NCBI GenBank assembly: GCA_035758545.1 | Contig: DASTWQ010000056.1 | Span: 1-18,597, forward strand | DNA from: JAFDVN01 sp035758545 | Lineage (GTDB): Bacteria; Acidobacteriota; Holophagae; Holophagales; Holophagaceae | Direction of reading: 5' to 3' | DNA length: 18,597 nt | Shown here: positions 5,557 through 13,233 of the stretch, piece by piece | Layout of the letters: every line of letters starts with the position of its first letter | Numbering within the stretch: position 1 is the stretch's first letter | Position numbers and translations under genes: made by a program | Notes under the pieces: generated by a model | The model's database searches: none | Seen by the model: the letters and a program-made list of their open reading frames with translations, nothing else | What the model was told of the DNA's origin: nothing

Positions 5557-7155
5557 ATGCTCCGCATCACCCCAAGTGAGGACGACGGCGTCCTCATCCT
5601 GCGCCTGGAAGGCAAGCTGTCCGGCCCCTGGGTCGAGGCCGCGGCCCAGTCCTGGTCCGAACTTCGATCCGCCCAGCCGGGCCGGGCGATCCGGGCCGAT
5701 CTCTCGAACCTCGTCTTCGTGGATGACGCGGGCCGGGCCCTGCTGCGCCGGATGCACGCCGAGGGCTGCGAGCTCCTGGCCAGCACCTGCTACCTCGATC
5801 CCATCGTGAAGGGCATCACCGGCCAGTCCGGCTTCGTGCGGCCCCGGCTGCTCTCCGCCCTGACCCTGGGCGCCCTGCTGGCGGCGGCCTCGGCGGCCCA
5901 GGCGGCGGAGCCCATGAAGCTGAGCCTGAAGGAGGCCCTGAGGATCGCCCTCCAGCAGAGCCCCCAGGTTCAGCTCTCGGAACTGGACCAGGCCAAGGCC
6001 CAGGAGGACGCCCGGGCCGCCCGCGGCGGCATCCTGCCCTCCCTCAGCGCCAGCGCCCAGGGCACCCGCACCAAGCAGAACCTCGACGCTTTCCTGGGCA
6101 TTCCCAGCCCCGGCGGGCCGAACGTGGTCGGGCCCTTCAACGCCGGCAGCCTGGGCCTGAACGCCGAGGTGCCCCTCCTGGACCTGAGCCTCTGGCACCG
6201 CTGGAAGGCCGCCCAGGCTGACGCCGCCGCCGCCCAGGCCCAGGCCATGAACATCCGCGAGCAGGTCACCGCCCTGGTGGTGGGCCAGTACTTCGCCGCC
6301 CAGCGGGCCGAGGCCGCCGTGAAGGCCGCCGCCTTCCGGGTGGAGCTGGCCACGGCCCTGGAGCAGCTCTCCGAGGACCAGCAGAAGGCCGGCGTCAGCA
6401 CGGGCCTCGACACCCTCCGGGCCAAGGTGCAGCTCCAGACCGAGCGCCAGCGCCGGATCCAGGCGGAGACCCAGCTCAAGACCGCCGGCTACGCCCTCGT
6501 GCGCCTGCTCTCCCTCGATCCCGGCACGGAGCTCGAGGTGACGGACGAGTTGGCCGCCCCGGCCATGCCGGAGCTGGATTTCCAGACCGCCTACCGGCAG
6601 GGCCTGGCCGCCCGCCCGGAGCTGGCGGCGGTGAAGGCCGAGGTGGTCTCGGCCGAGCAGCAGCGGGCCGCGGCCCAGTCCCTGCGCCTGCCCACCATCG
6701 TGGCCACCGGCAGCTACGCCACCAACGGCCTCCAGGGCCAGCCGTGGGTGCCGGTCTACCAGATCGGCATCGGCGTGAAGGTGCCGCTCTTCGTGGGAGG
6801 CAAGATCTCGGCCCAGGTGGCCAAGGCCAAGCTCCAGGAGCAGATGGCCGCTGAGCGGGAAAAGGCCCTCGAGGCCCAGGTCGGCCAGGAGGTCCACACC
6901 GCCCAGGCCCAGCTGGAGGCCACCCAGCACGAGGTGGACGTGGCCAACGAGGCCGTCGCCCTGGCCCAGGAGGAGGTGGCCCAGGCGCGCCACCGCTTCG
7001 AGGCCGGCGTGAGCAGCAACATCGAGGTGGTCCAGGCCCAGGCGGCCCTCGCCGAGGCGAACGACCGACAGATCGACGCCCTCTACCGGCTGAACCAGGC
7101 CCGGGCCGACCTGGCCCGCGCCACCGGGCGGCTGGAACCCCTCTACGCGAACTGA
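5557..7155 (+). CDS. STAS-like domain fused to TolC-family outer-membrane efflux channel
   Basis: The open frame encodes 532 residues. Residues 1-90 resemble a small STAS-like (anti-anti-sigma type) domain: LILRLEGKLSGPWVEA (13-28), then IRADLSNLVFVDDAGRALL (45-63). Residues 95-117 form a textbook signal peptide (RPRLLSALTLGALLAAASAAQA, cleavage after A116 or A117). The rest (about 120-530) is a TolC/OEP channel with two repeats of long helices (about 120-310 and 340-525) and strand segments LNAEVPLLD and IGIGVKVPLFVGG. It should form the outer-membrane exit duct of the pump encoded with the next two genes. The first ATG has an excellent GGAGG site. However, V94 is a GTG (5836) just before the signal peptide, so two products or an internal start are possible. 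A signal peptide behind a cytoplasmic-type domain is abnormal. No stop or shift separates the two parts in this sequence. Confidence 0.85.
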   Translation: MLRITPSEDDGVLILRLEGKLSGPWVEAAAQSWSELRSAQPGRAIRADLSNLVFVDDAGRALLRRMHAEGCELLASTCYLDPIVKGITGQSGFVRPRLLSALTLGALLAAASAAQAAEPMKLSLKEALRIALQQSPQVQLSELDQAKAQEDARAARGGILPSLSASAQGTRTKQNLDAFLGIPSPGGPNVVGPFNAGSLGLNAEVPLLDLSLWHRWKAAQADAAAAQAQAMNIREQVTALVVGQYFAAQRAEAAVKAAAFRVELATALEQLSEDQQKAGVSTGLDTLRAKVQLQTERQRRIQAETQLKTAGYALVRLLSLDPGTELEVTDELAAPAMPELDFQTAYRQGLAARPELAAVKAEVVSAEQQRAAAQSLRLPTIVATGSYATNGLQGQPWVPVYQIGIGVKVPLFVGGKISAQVAKAKLQEQMAAEREKALEAQVGQEVHTAQAQLEATQHEVDVANEAVALAQEEVAQARHRFEAGVSSNIEVVQAQAALAEANDRQIDALYRLNQARADLARATGRLEPLYAN

Positions 7156-7177
7156 ACCGGACCAGGACGAGGAACCC

Positions 7178-8233
7178 ATGAGCGACGAGACCAAGCAGAA
7201 CAACGGGAACGGCAATGGCCTGAGGGCCCGCCTGAGGCGCATCTTCACCATCGGCGGCGTCATCGTGGCGCTCGGCGGCGCGGGCCTCTGGCTCTACACC
7301 CGGAACCGCGTCAGCACCGACGACGCACAGGTGGACGGCCACCTCGCGCCCATCAGCGCGCGGGTGGGCGGCGCCGTGGCGGAGATCCTCGTGCAGGACA
7401 ACCAGCCCGTGAAGGCGGGCGACGTCCTCGTGCGGCTGGATCCCCGGGATCTCCAGGCGGAGGTGGCCCAGGCCCAGGCGGCCCTGGACGCGGCCCTCGC
7501 GGACGCCCGCAAGGCCCGCATCTCCGCGGAGCAGGGCCGCACCTCGGACCAGGCCCGGGCCGAGGCCATCGTGAAGGCCCAGGAGGCCATGGCGGAGAAG
7601 GCCCAGGCGGACCTCGCCCGGCTGGCGCCCCTGGCCCAGCGCCAGGAGATCAGCCAGCAGCAGTTCGACGCGGCCCAGGCCGAGGCCAAGGTCGCCGAGA
7701 GCCAGCTCGCGGCCGCCCGGCAGCAGCTGGACGCCGCCCGGCAGGACGCGGGCTCCCGCTTCGCCGGGGCCCAGGCCCAGGACGCCAAGGTCGAGAAGGC
7801 CAAGGCCGACCTGGAGGCTCTGAAGCTGAAGCTCTCCTACTGCACCATCACCGCCCCCGTGGACGGCATCGTGACCCGCAAGACCGTTCAGCTCGGCCAG
7901 GTCCTCCAGCCCGGCCAGTCCCTCATGACCATCGTGCCGAAGCAGACCTTCGTGGTCGCCAACTTCAAGGAGACCCAGCTGGCGAAGATGCGGCCCGGCC
8001 AGGAGGCCGAGGTGGAGGTGGACATGAACGGGAAGACCCTCCCGGGCAAGGTGGACTCCATCGCCTCCGCCACCGGCGCGAGCATGAGCCTGCTGCCCCC
8101 CGAGAACGCCACCGGAAACTTCGTGAAGGTCGTCCAGCGCGTGCCCGTGAAGATCACCTTCGACGGCCAGGCCGCCGAGGAGGCGGGCCTCCGCCCGGGC
8201 CTGAACGTGGTCGTCACCGTCTACACCAAGTAA
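7178..8233 (+). CDS. emrA: EmrA/HlyD-type membrane-fusion (periplasmic adaptor) protein
   Basis: A 351-residue adaptor anchored in the inner membrane by one helix (about 22-41) after a short Asn/Gly-rich cytoplasmic tail. The motif VSTDDAQVDGHLAPISARVGG (45-65) opens the lipoyl-like half. A long alanine/glutamine-rich alpha-hairpin coiled coil follows (about 88-218), and then the second lipoyl half (APVDGIVTRKTVQLGQVLQPGQ, about 225-246). The beta-barrel region contains NFKETQLAKMRPGQ (about 261-274), and the membrane-proximal end has SLLPPENATGNFVKVVQRVPVKI. These last motifs are typical of the EmrA/FarA branch that pairs with 14-helix MFS pumps. A GAGGA ribosome site is 4 bases before the ATG. 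The gene lies 22 bp after the TolC gene and 31 bp before the MFS gene, so one transcript is expected. It bridges the pump to the outer-membrane channel. Confidence 0.92.
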   Translation: MSDETKQNNGNGNGLRARLRRIFTIGGVIVALGGAGLWLYTRNRVSTDDAQVDGHLAPISARVGGAVAEILVQDNQPVKAGDVLVRLDPRDLQAEVAQAQAALDAALADARKARISAEQGRTSDQARAEAIVKAQEAMAEKAQADLARLAPLAQRQEISQQQFDAAQAEAKVAESQLAAARQQLDAARQDAGSRFAGAQAQDAKVEKAKADLEALKLKLSYCTITAPVDGIVTRKTVQLGQVLQPGQSLMTIVPKQTFVVANFKETQLAKMRPGQEAEVEVDMNGKTLPGKVDSIASATGASMSLLPPENATGNFVKVVQRVPVKITFDGQAAEEAGLRPGLNVVVTVYTK

Positions 8234-8264
8234 GGACCCCACCCCGACCGGGAGCCCCGTCCCC

Positions 8265-9857
8265 ATGGACACCCACGCCGCAACCCTCGCCGACACCCGC
8301 CCGCGCATCAGCCCGTGGGTGATCGCGATGACCGTGATGCTGGCCACCTTCATGGAGGTGCTCGACACCTCCGTGGCCAACGTCGCCCTGCCCCACATCG
8401 CGGGCAACCTCTCGTCCACCGTGGACGAGACCACCTGGGTGCTCACCAGCTACCTGGTGGCCAACGCCGTGATCCTGCCCATGAACGGCTGGTTCAACAG
8501 CCTGATGGGGCGCAAGAACTTCTACCTGACCTGCGTGACGGTCTTCACCGTCGCCTCGTTCCTCTGCGGCATGGCGCCCTCCCTGGGCTGGCTGATCTTC
8601 TTCCGCATCATGCAGGGCCTCGGCGGCGGCGGCCTCCAGCCCACGGCCCAGGCGATCATCGTCGAGAGCTTCCCCCACGAGAAGCAGGGCGCGGCCATGG
8701 CCTTTTACGGCATCGGCGTCGTCTTCGCGCCGATCATCGGCCCCGTGCTGGGCGGCTGGCTCACGGACAACTACTCCTGGCACTGGATCTTCCTCATCAA
8801 CATCCCCGTGGGGATCCTCGCCTTCACCATGGTGACGGCCCTCATCCATGACCCGCCGTACCTGAAGCGCATGAAGAAGGGCGAGGGCAAGGAGATCGAC
8901 TACGTCGGCTTCGGCCTCATCGCCCTGGGCCTGGGCTCCCTCGAGATCGTCATGGACGAGGGCCAGCGCCACGACTGGTTCGCCTCGAGCTTCATCCTCT
9001 TCTTCGCCGCCGTGGCCGTGGTCGCCGTCGTGGTGATGATCTTCTACGAGCTGAACCACGAGCACCCGGTGGTGAACCTGCGGCTGCTGAAGAACAAGAG
9101 CTTCGCCACCTCCTCGGTGATGCTCTTCACCCTCGGCTTCGTGCTCTACGGCTCCACCTTCACGATCCCGCTCTTCCTCCAGACCATGCTCGGCTACGAC
9201 GCGACCCTGGCCGGCATGGTGCTCAGCCCCGGCGGCCTGGTGATCCTCGTCTCCATGCCCATCATCGGCCAGCTGGTGCGCAAGGTGGACACCCGCTACC
9301 TCATCGCCTACGGCCTCGCCATGACGGGCATCGGCCTGTTCATGATGTCGAGGTTCAGCCTCGACACCGGCTTCCACAACGCGGTGCTCGCGCGGTGCGT
9401 GCAGTGCATGGGCCTGGCGGCGCTCTTCATCCCCATCAACGTGAGCGCCTACGTGGGCCTGCCCAAGGAGCAGATCAACCAGGCCTCGGGCCTCCTGAAC
9501 CTCTTCCGCAACCTGGGCGGCAGCGTGGGCATCGCGATCCTCTCGACGATCCTGGCCCGGCGCTCCCAGTTCCACCAATCGCGGCTCGTGGAGAACATGG
9601 TCCCGGGCAATCCGGCCTACGACGGCTTCGTGGCCAAGGCTCAGGCGGCTCTCCAGGCCCACGGGATGTCGGCGGTGGACGCCGCCCACGCCGCCACGGG
9701 CTCCGTCTACGGCAAGCTCGTCCAGCAGGCCAGCCTGCTGGGCATGATGGACACCTTCTGGGTGGCGGCGATGATCTGCGCCTGCATCCTGCCCCTGGTG
9801 TTCCTCATGAAGCGCCCGGCCCCGCCGCCGAAGGGCGAGGCCCTGCACGTCGAATAG
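8265..9857 (+). CDS. emrB: EmrB-type MFS drug-efflux transporter (DHA2 family, 14 helices)
   Basis: A 530-residue inner-membrane proton-driven antiporter. Diagnostic DHA2 motifs are present: EVLDTSVANVALPHIA in helix 1 (31-46, with D34), RIMQGLGGGGLQP in helix 4 (114-126, with R114), and antiporter motif C, GIGVVFAPIIGPVLGGWLTD (149-168), in helix 5. Hydropathy read by eye fits 14 helices, and the length matches EmrB (about 510-530). It should export hydrophobic or weak-acid toxic compounds through the adaptor and channel encoded upstream. The actual substrate is not readable from sequence. A GGGAG site about 10 bases upstream supports the ATG chosen. It is the last gene of the sigma-54-linked operon; a GC-rich dyad with no T-run lies 20 bp after the stop. 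Confidence 0.93.
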   Translation: MDTHAATLADTRPRISPWVIAMTVMLATFMEVLDTSVANVALPHIAGNLSSTVDETTWVLTSYLVANAVILPMNGWFNSLMGRKNFYLTCVTVFTVASFLCGMAPSLGWLIFFRIMQGLGGGGLQPTAQAIIVESFPHEKQGAAMAFYGIGVVFAPIIGPVLGGWLTDNYSWHWIFLINIPVGILAFTMVTALIHDPPYLKRMKKGEGKEIDYVGFGLIALGLGSLEIVMDEGQRHDWFASSFILFFAAVAVVAVVVMIFYELNHEHPVVNLRLLKNKSFATSSVMLFTLGFVLYGSTFTIPLFLQTMLGYDATLAGMVLSPGGLVILVSMPIIGQLVRKVDTRYLIAYGLAMTGIGLFMMSRFSLDTGFHNAVLARCVQCMGLAALFIPINVSAYVGLPKEQINQASGLLNLFRNLGGSVGIAILSTILARRSQFHQSRLVENMVPGNPAYDGFVAKAQAALQAHGMSAVDAAHAATGSVYGKLVQQASLLGMMDTFWVAAMICACILPLVFLMKRPAPPPKGEALHVE

Positions 9858-9877
9858 CCCCCGGCAGACCCGGTTGC

Positions 9878-9915
9878 GGCCCCTGTGATGCGGATCAACT
9901 CGCGGCGCAGGGGCC
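9878..9915 (+). repeat. GC-rich dyad (GGCCCCTG / CAGGGGCC) between operons
   Basis: Perfect 8-bp inverted arms at 9878-9885 and 9908-9915 with a 22-base loop; pairing continues imperfectly outward. No T-run follows, so it is a weak candidate for an intrinsic terminator of the efflux operon. It could also be a leader hairpin of the next operon. The FNR-like palindrome lies almost entirely in its loop. Confidence 0.35.
9885..9898. promoter_or_regulatory. FNR/CRP-family binding site upstream of the acetyl-CoA operon
   Basis: GTGAT-GCGG-ATCAA has a perfect TGAT-N4-ATCA core and one mismatch from the FNR consensus TTGAT-N4-ATCAA. It lies 79 bp before the synthetase start codon, in the only non-coding gap before a seven-gene operon. 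If the regulator acts at -41.5, transcription would start near 9933. I see no clear -10 element there. Confidence 0.5.
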
Positions 9916-9976
9916 TTGCCGCGTCCCGGGCCCGGCTGGAGCTTGGGAGTCTCCAGGACAGCCGCCGGGAGGTCCC

Positions 9977-11707
9977 ATGGCGCGCGCCGCCATCCAGAAG
10001 GCCCAGGCCGGGTGGAAGGTGTCCCCCTGGATGCGGGACTACGGCGAGGCCCGGCTGTCCTTCCACTGGGAGCTGGCCCGGGCGGAGCTGGGCGGCGTCG
10101 TGAACATGGCCCAGGCCGTGGTGGACCGCCATGCCGACGGCGGCCTGCGGGACAAGGTGGCGCTGCGGTTCCTCGGGGATGCCGGAGCGCGGGATCTCAC
10201 CTACGGGGGCCTGCAGGCCCTCACCGGCCGCTTCGCCAACGCGCTGGACCAGCTCGGCGTGCGGCCCGGGGACCGGGTCTTCACCCTGCTGGGCCGGTGC
10301 CCGGAGCTCTACGCCGCCGTGCTCGGCGCCCTCAAGCACCGCTGCATCGCCTGCCCCCTGTTCGCGGCCTTCGGGCCCGAGCCCGTGCGGGCCCGCCTGG
10401 GCATCGGCGGCGGGCGGGTCCTGGTCACCACGCCGGAGCTCTACCGCCGCAAGGTCGCTCCCATCCGCGCCCAGCTGCCGCAGCTGGAGTTCGTCCTGCT
10501 GGCCGGCGAGGCGGAGGCGGGGCCCGGCACCTTCGCCCTGGAGGCGCTGCTGCGGGCCGCCTCGCCGGACTATGCCGTGCGCCCCACGGATCCCGAGGAG
10601 CCCGCCCTCCTGCACTTCACCAGCGGGACGACTGGAACCCCCAAGGGGGCCCTCCACGTCCACGAGGCGCTGGTGGCCCACCACGCCACGGGCAAGCTGG
10701 CCCTGGACCTGCACGCCGACGACCTCTACTGGTGCACCGCCGATCCCGGCTGGGTGACCGGGACCTCCTACGGCATCCTCGCGCCTCTGTCCCACGGGGT
10801 CACCAGCCTGGTGGACGAGGGCGAGTTCGACGCCGGGCGGTGGCTGGGGATCCTCTCGGACCAGCGGGTCAGCGTCTGGTACACCGCGCCCACGGCGGTC
10901 CGCATGCTCATGAAGGCCGGCGCCGCGATGGCGCGGACCCGGAGCTATCCCGCCCTGCGGCTCCTGGCGAGCGTCGGCGAGCCCCTGGCGCCGGAGGCCG
11001 TGCTCTGGGGCGAGGAGGCCTTCGGCCTGCCCTTCCACGACACCTGGTGGCAGACGGAGACCGGCGGCATCATGATCGCCAACTACCTCGCCATGGACAT
11101 CCGTCCCGGCTCCATGGGCAAGCCCCTGTTCGGCGTGGAGGCGGCGGTGCTGAAGGAGGAGCCCGGCGGGCGCCTGGTGGAGGCGGCCCCGGGCGAGGAG
11201 GGGGAGCTGGCGCTGCGGCCCGGCTGGCCCTCCATGTTCCGGGGCTACTGGAACGACCCGGACCGCTACGCCCGGAGCTTCCGGGACGGCTGGTACCTGA
11301 GCGGGGACCTCGCGAAGCGGGACGCGGACGGCTACTTCTGGTTCGTCGCCCGGAAGGACGACGTCATCAAGGCCTCGGGCCACCTCATCGGCCCCTTCGA
11401 GGTGGAGAGCGCCCTGCTGGAGCACCCGGCGGTGGCGGAGGCCGCCGTCATCGGCGTGCCGGACGCGGTGGCCTTCGAGCGCGTGAAGGCCTTCGTGGCC
11501 CTGAAGGACGGCTACGCCCCGGACGAGGACCTGCGGGCGGAGCTGCTCGGCTTCGGGCGAAAGCGTCTCGGCGCCGCCGTGGCCCCCAAGGAGATCGCCT
11601 TCCTGGACCGCCTGCCCCGCACCCGCAGCGGCAAGCTGCTGCGCCGACTGCTGAAGGCCCGGGAGCTGGGCCTGCCGGAGGGCGACACCTCCACGCTGGA
11701 GGCCTGA
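9977..11707 (+). CDS. acsA: Acetyl-CoA synthetase (AMP-forming), AcsA type
   Basis: A 576-residue ANL-superfamily enzyme activating acetate (or a similar short acid) with ATP and CoA through an acyl-adenylate. Motifs: the P-loop TSGTTGTPKG (215-224), TADPGWVTG (254-262), the adenine and acyl-pocket motif WWQTETGG (357-364), SGDLAKRDADGYFWFVARKDDVIK (442-465) and the catalytic lysine K553 in PRTRSGKLLRR. The length fits AcsA of the Bacillus type (about 572) rather than the ~650-residue Acs. The reading frame stays open further upstream, into the efflux gene, but ATG 9977 has an ideal GGGAGG site 4 bases before it and gives the family length. K553 is the residue whose acetylation controls these enzymes in other bacteria. 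It is the first gene of the operon, and its stop codon abuts the next start. Confidence 0.92.
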   Translation: MARAAIQKAQAGWKVSPWMRDYGEARLSFHWELARAELGGVVNMAQAVVDRHADGGLRDKVALRFLGDAGARDLTYGGLQALTGRFANALDQLGVRPGDRVFTLLGRCPELYAAVLGALKHRCIACPLFAAFGPEPVRARLGIGGGRVLVTTPELYRRKVAPIRAQLPQLEFVLLAGEAEAGPGTFALEALLRAASPDYAVRPTDPEEPALLHFTSGTTGTPKGALHVHEALVAHHATGKLALDLHADDLYWCTADPGWVTGTSYGILAPLSHGVTSLVDEGEFDAGRWLGILSDQRVSVWYTAPTAVRMLMKAGAAMARTRSYPALRLLASVGEPLAPEAVLWGEEAFGLPFHDTWWQTETGGIMIANYLAMDIRPGSMGKPLFGVEAAVLKEEPGGRLVEAAPGEEGELALRPGWPSMFRGYWNDPDRYARSFRDGWYLSGDLAKRDADGYFWFVARKDDVIKASGHLIGPFEVESALLEHPAVAEAAVIGVPDAVAFERVKAFVALKDGYAPDEDLRAELLGFGRKRLGAAVAPKEIAFLDRLPRTRSGKLLRRLLKARELGLPEGDTSTLEA

Positions 11708-12658
11708 ATGGACCGAGGCCGGGACCTGCGCCTGCACCGGGAGATGCTGCGGATCCGCCGCTTCGAGGAGACCTGCGCGGAGCGCTACAGCGCGGGCGAC
11801 ATCCGCGGCTTCCTGCACCTGTACATCGGGGAGGAGGCGGTGGCCGTCGGCGCCATGGCCGCGCTCCGCCCCGCGGACGCCATCGTCTCCACCTACCGGG
11901 AGCACGGCCACGCCCTGGCCCGGGGGATCCCCATGAACGCGGTGATGGCCGAGATGTTCGGCAAGGCCAGCGGCTGCAGCGGCGGCCGGGGCGGATCCAT
12001 GCACCTGTTCGACGTGTCGCGGCGCTTCTACGGCGGCTACGCCATCGTGGGCGGCGGCCTGCCGGTGGCCCTGGGCCTCGCGGTGGCGGACCACACCCTC
12101 GGCATGGACGCCCTCACGGCCTGCTTCTTCGGCGACGGCGCCGTGGCGGAGGGAGAGTTCCACGAGTCCATGAACCTGGCGGCCCTCTGGCGCCTGCCAG
12201 TGCTGTTCCTCTGCGAGAACAACCGCTACGCCATGGGCACGGGCCTGGAGCGCCACCAGGCCCAGCCGGACATCCACCTGAAGGCCAGGGGCTACGGCGT
12301 GCCCTCGGCCGTGGTGAACGGCATGGACGTGGATGCGGTGGAGGCCGCCGTCCGCGCGGCGGCGGAGGAGGTCCGGAACGGCGGCCCCTTCCTCCTGGAG
12401 GCCCGGACCTACCGCTTCCGGGCCCACTCGATGTCCGATCCCGACCTGTATCGCACCAAGGCTGAGATCGAGGCCTGGAAGGCCCGGGATCCCCTGCCCG
12501 CCCACGCGTTCAAGGCGGAGCTCACGGGCGCGGAACTGGCGCGGCTCGAGGCGGAGGTGGCGGCGGAGCTGCGGGAGGCCCTCGCCTTCGCCGAGACGGC
12601 GCCCTGGGAGCCGGTGGAGGACCTGGAGCGCCACGTGCTTGCCGGGGGGAGGGCCTGA
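11708..12658 (+). CDS. pdhA: 2-Oxoacid (pyruvate) dehydrogenase E1 component, alpha subunit
   Basis: A 316-residue thiamine-diphosphate subunit of the heterotetrameric E1 that decarboxylates a 2-oxoacid and acylates the E2 lipoyl group. The ThDP/Mg motif runs from GDG (142-144) to ENN (170-172). GFLHLYIGEEAVAVG (34-48) and YREHGHALARG (63-73) are typical of the family. The loop RAHSMSDPDLYR carries the conserved region that is phosphorylated in eukaryotic E1. The length (about 320) fits PdhA or AcoA. Pyruvate is the likely substrate given the synthetase and E2 alongside, but acetoin cannot be excluded. The ATG follows the synthetase TGA without a gap, with GGAGG (11698-11702) inside the synthetase end, so translation is coupled. 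Confidence 0.9.
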   Translation: MDRGRDLRLHREMLRIRRFEETCAERYSAGDIRGFLHLYIGEEAVAVGAMAALRPADAIVSTYREHGHALARGIPMNAVMAEMFGKASGCSGGRGGSMHLFDVSRRFYGGYAIVGGGLPVALGLAVADHTLGMDALTACFFGDGAVAEGEFHESMNLAALWRLPVLFLCENNRYAMGTGLERHQAQPDIHLKARGYGVPSAVVNGMDVDAVEAAVRAAAEEVRNGGPFLLEARTYRFRAHSMSDPDLYRTKAEIEAWKARDPLPAHAFKAELTGAELARLEAEVAAELREALAFAETAPWEPVEDLERHVLAGGRA

Positions 12659-13233
12659 TGGACGTCCTGGATGCGATCCGCACCAGGCGCTCGGTGCGCG
12701 CCTACACCGCCAGCCCCGTGCCGCGGGACCTCATCGAGCGGTTGCTGCAGGCCGCCGTGCAGGCCCCCAGCGCCATGAACCTGCAGCCCTGGGCCTTCGC
12801 CGTGGTGCAGGACGCCGAGACCCTCCGGCGGATCTCGGAGGCCGCCAAGCGGGCCGCCCTCGCCGCCGACCCGGGCGGCGGCCGCGGTCACCACGGCCTG
12901 CGGGAGGCGCTGGAAAGCACCGACTTCAGCGTCTTCTACGATGCGGGGACGCTCCTTGTCATCTGCGCCACCGGCAACGGCCCCTTCGCGGCGGGCGACT
13001 GCCACCTCGCCGCCGAAAACCTTCTGCTGGCGGCCCACGCCGAGGGCCTGGCCACCTGCCCCATCGGCCTGGCGCTTCCGGCGCTCCGGCAACCGGACAT
13101 GAAGCGGAGCCTCGGCATCCCTGCGGGGTACACCCCGGTCTTCGCGGCCATCCTCGGCTACCCGCGGGAATCGCCGGCGCCGACCTCACGCCATGCGCCC
13201 GAACTGGTCGCCTGGATCCAGGCCCGGCCATGA
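12658..13233 (+). CDS. Nitroreductase-family flavoprotein
   Basis: A 191-residue FMN-binding NAD(P)H oxidoreductase of the nitroreductase fold. It has the N-terminal RTRRSVRAYT (8-17) that contacts FMN phosphate, QAPSAMNLQPW (35-45), and the C-terminal helix DCHLAAENLLLAAHAEGLATCPIG (114-137). The physiological substrate is unknown: family members reduce nitro groups, quinones or enoates, or act as dehydrogenases. It sits between the two E1 subunit genes. Its ATG overlaps the E1-alpha stop (ATGA), behind a long GGGGGAGGG site, and its own stop overlaps the E1-beta start. This tight placement implies co-production with the dehydrogenase complex. Disposal of NADH under low oxygen is one reasonable guess. 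Confidence 0.9.
   Translation: MDVLDAIRTRRSVRAYTASPVPRDLIERLLQAAVQAPSAMNLQPWAFAVVQDAETLRRISEAAKRAALAADPGGGRGHHGLREALESTDFSVFYDAGTLLVICATGNGPFAAGDCHLAAENLLLAAHAEGLATCPIGLALPALRQPDMKRSLGIPAGYTPVFAAILGYPRESPAPTSRHAPELVAWIQARP

Noticed and set aside
9395..9976. Upstream extension of the acetyl-CoA synthetase frame into the MFS gene
   Set aside because: The extension lies out of frame over the EmrB coding region and is Pro/Gly/Arg-rich. ATG 9977 has a strong ribosome site and gives the family length.
12333..13229. Upstream extension of the E1-beta frame across the nitroreductase gene
   Set aside because: It is Arg/Pro-rich and overlaps real genes in another frame; the conserved E1-beta domain begins at ATG 13230.
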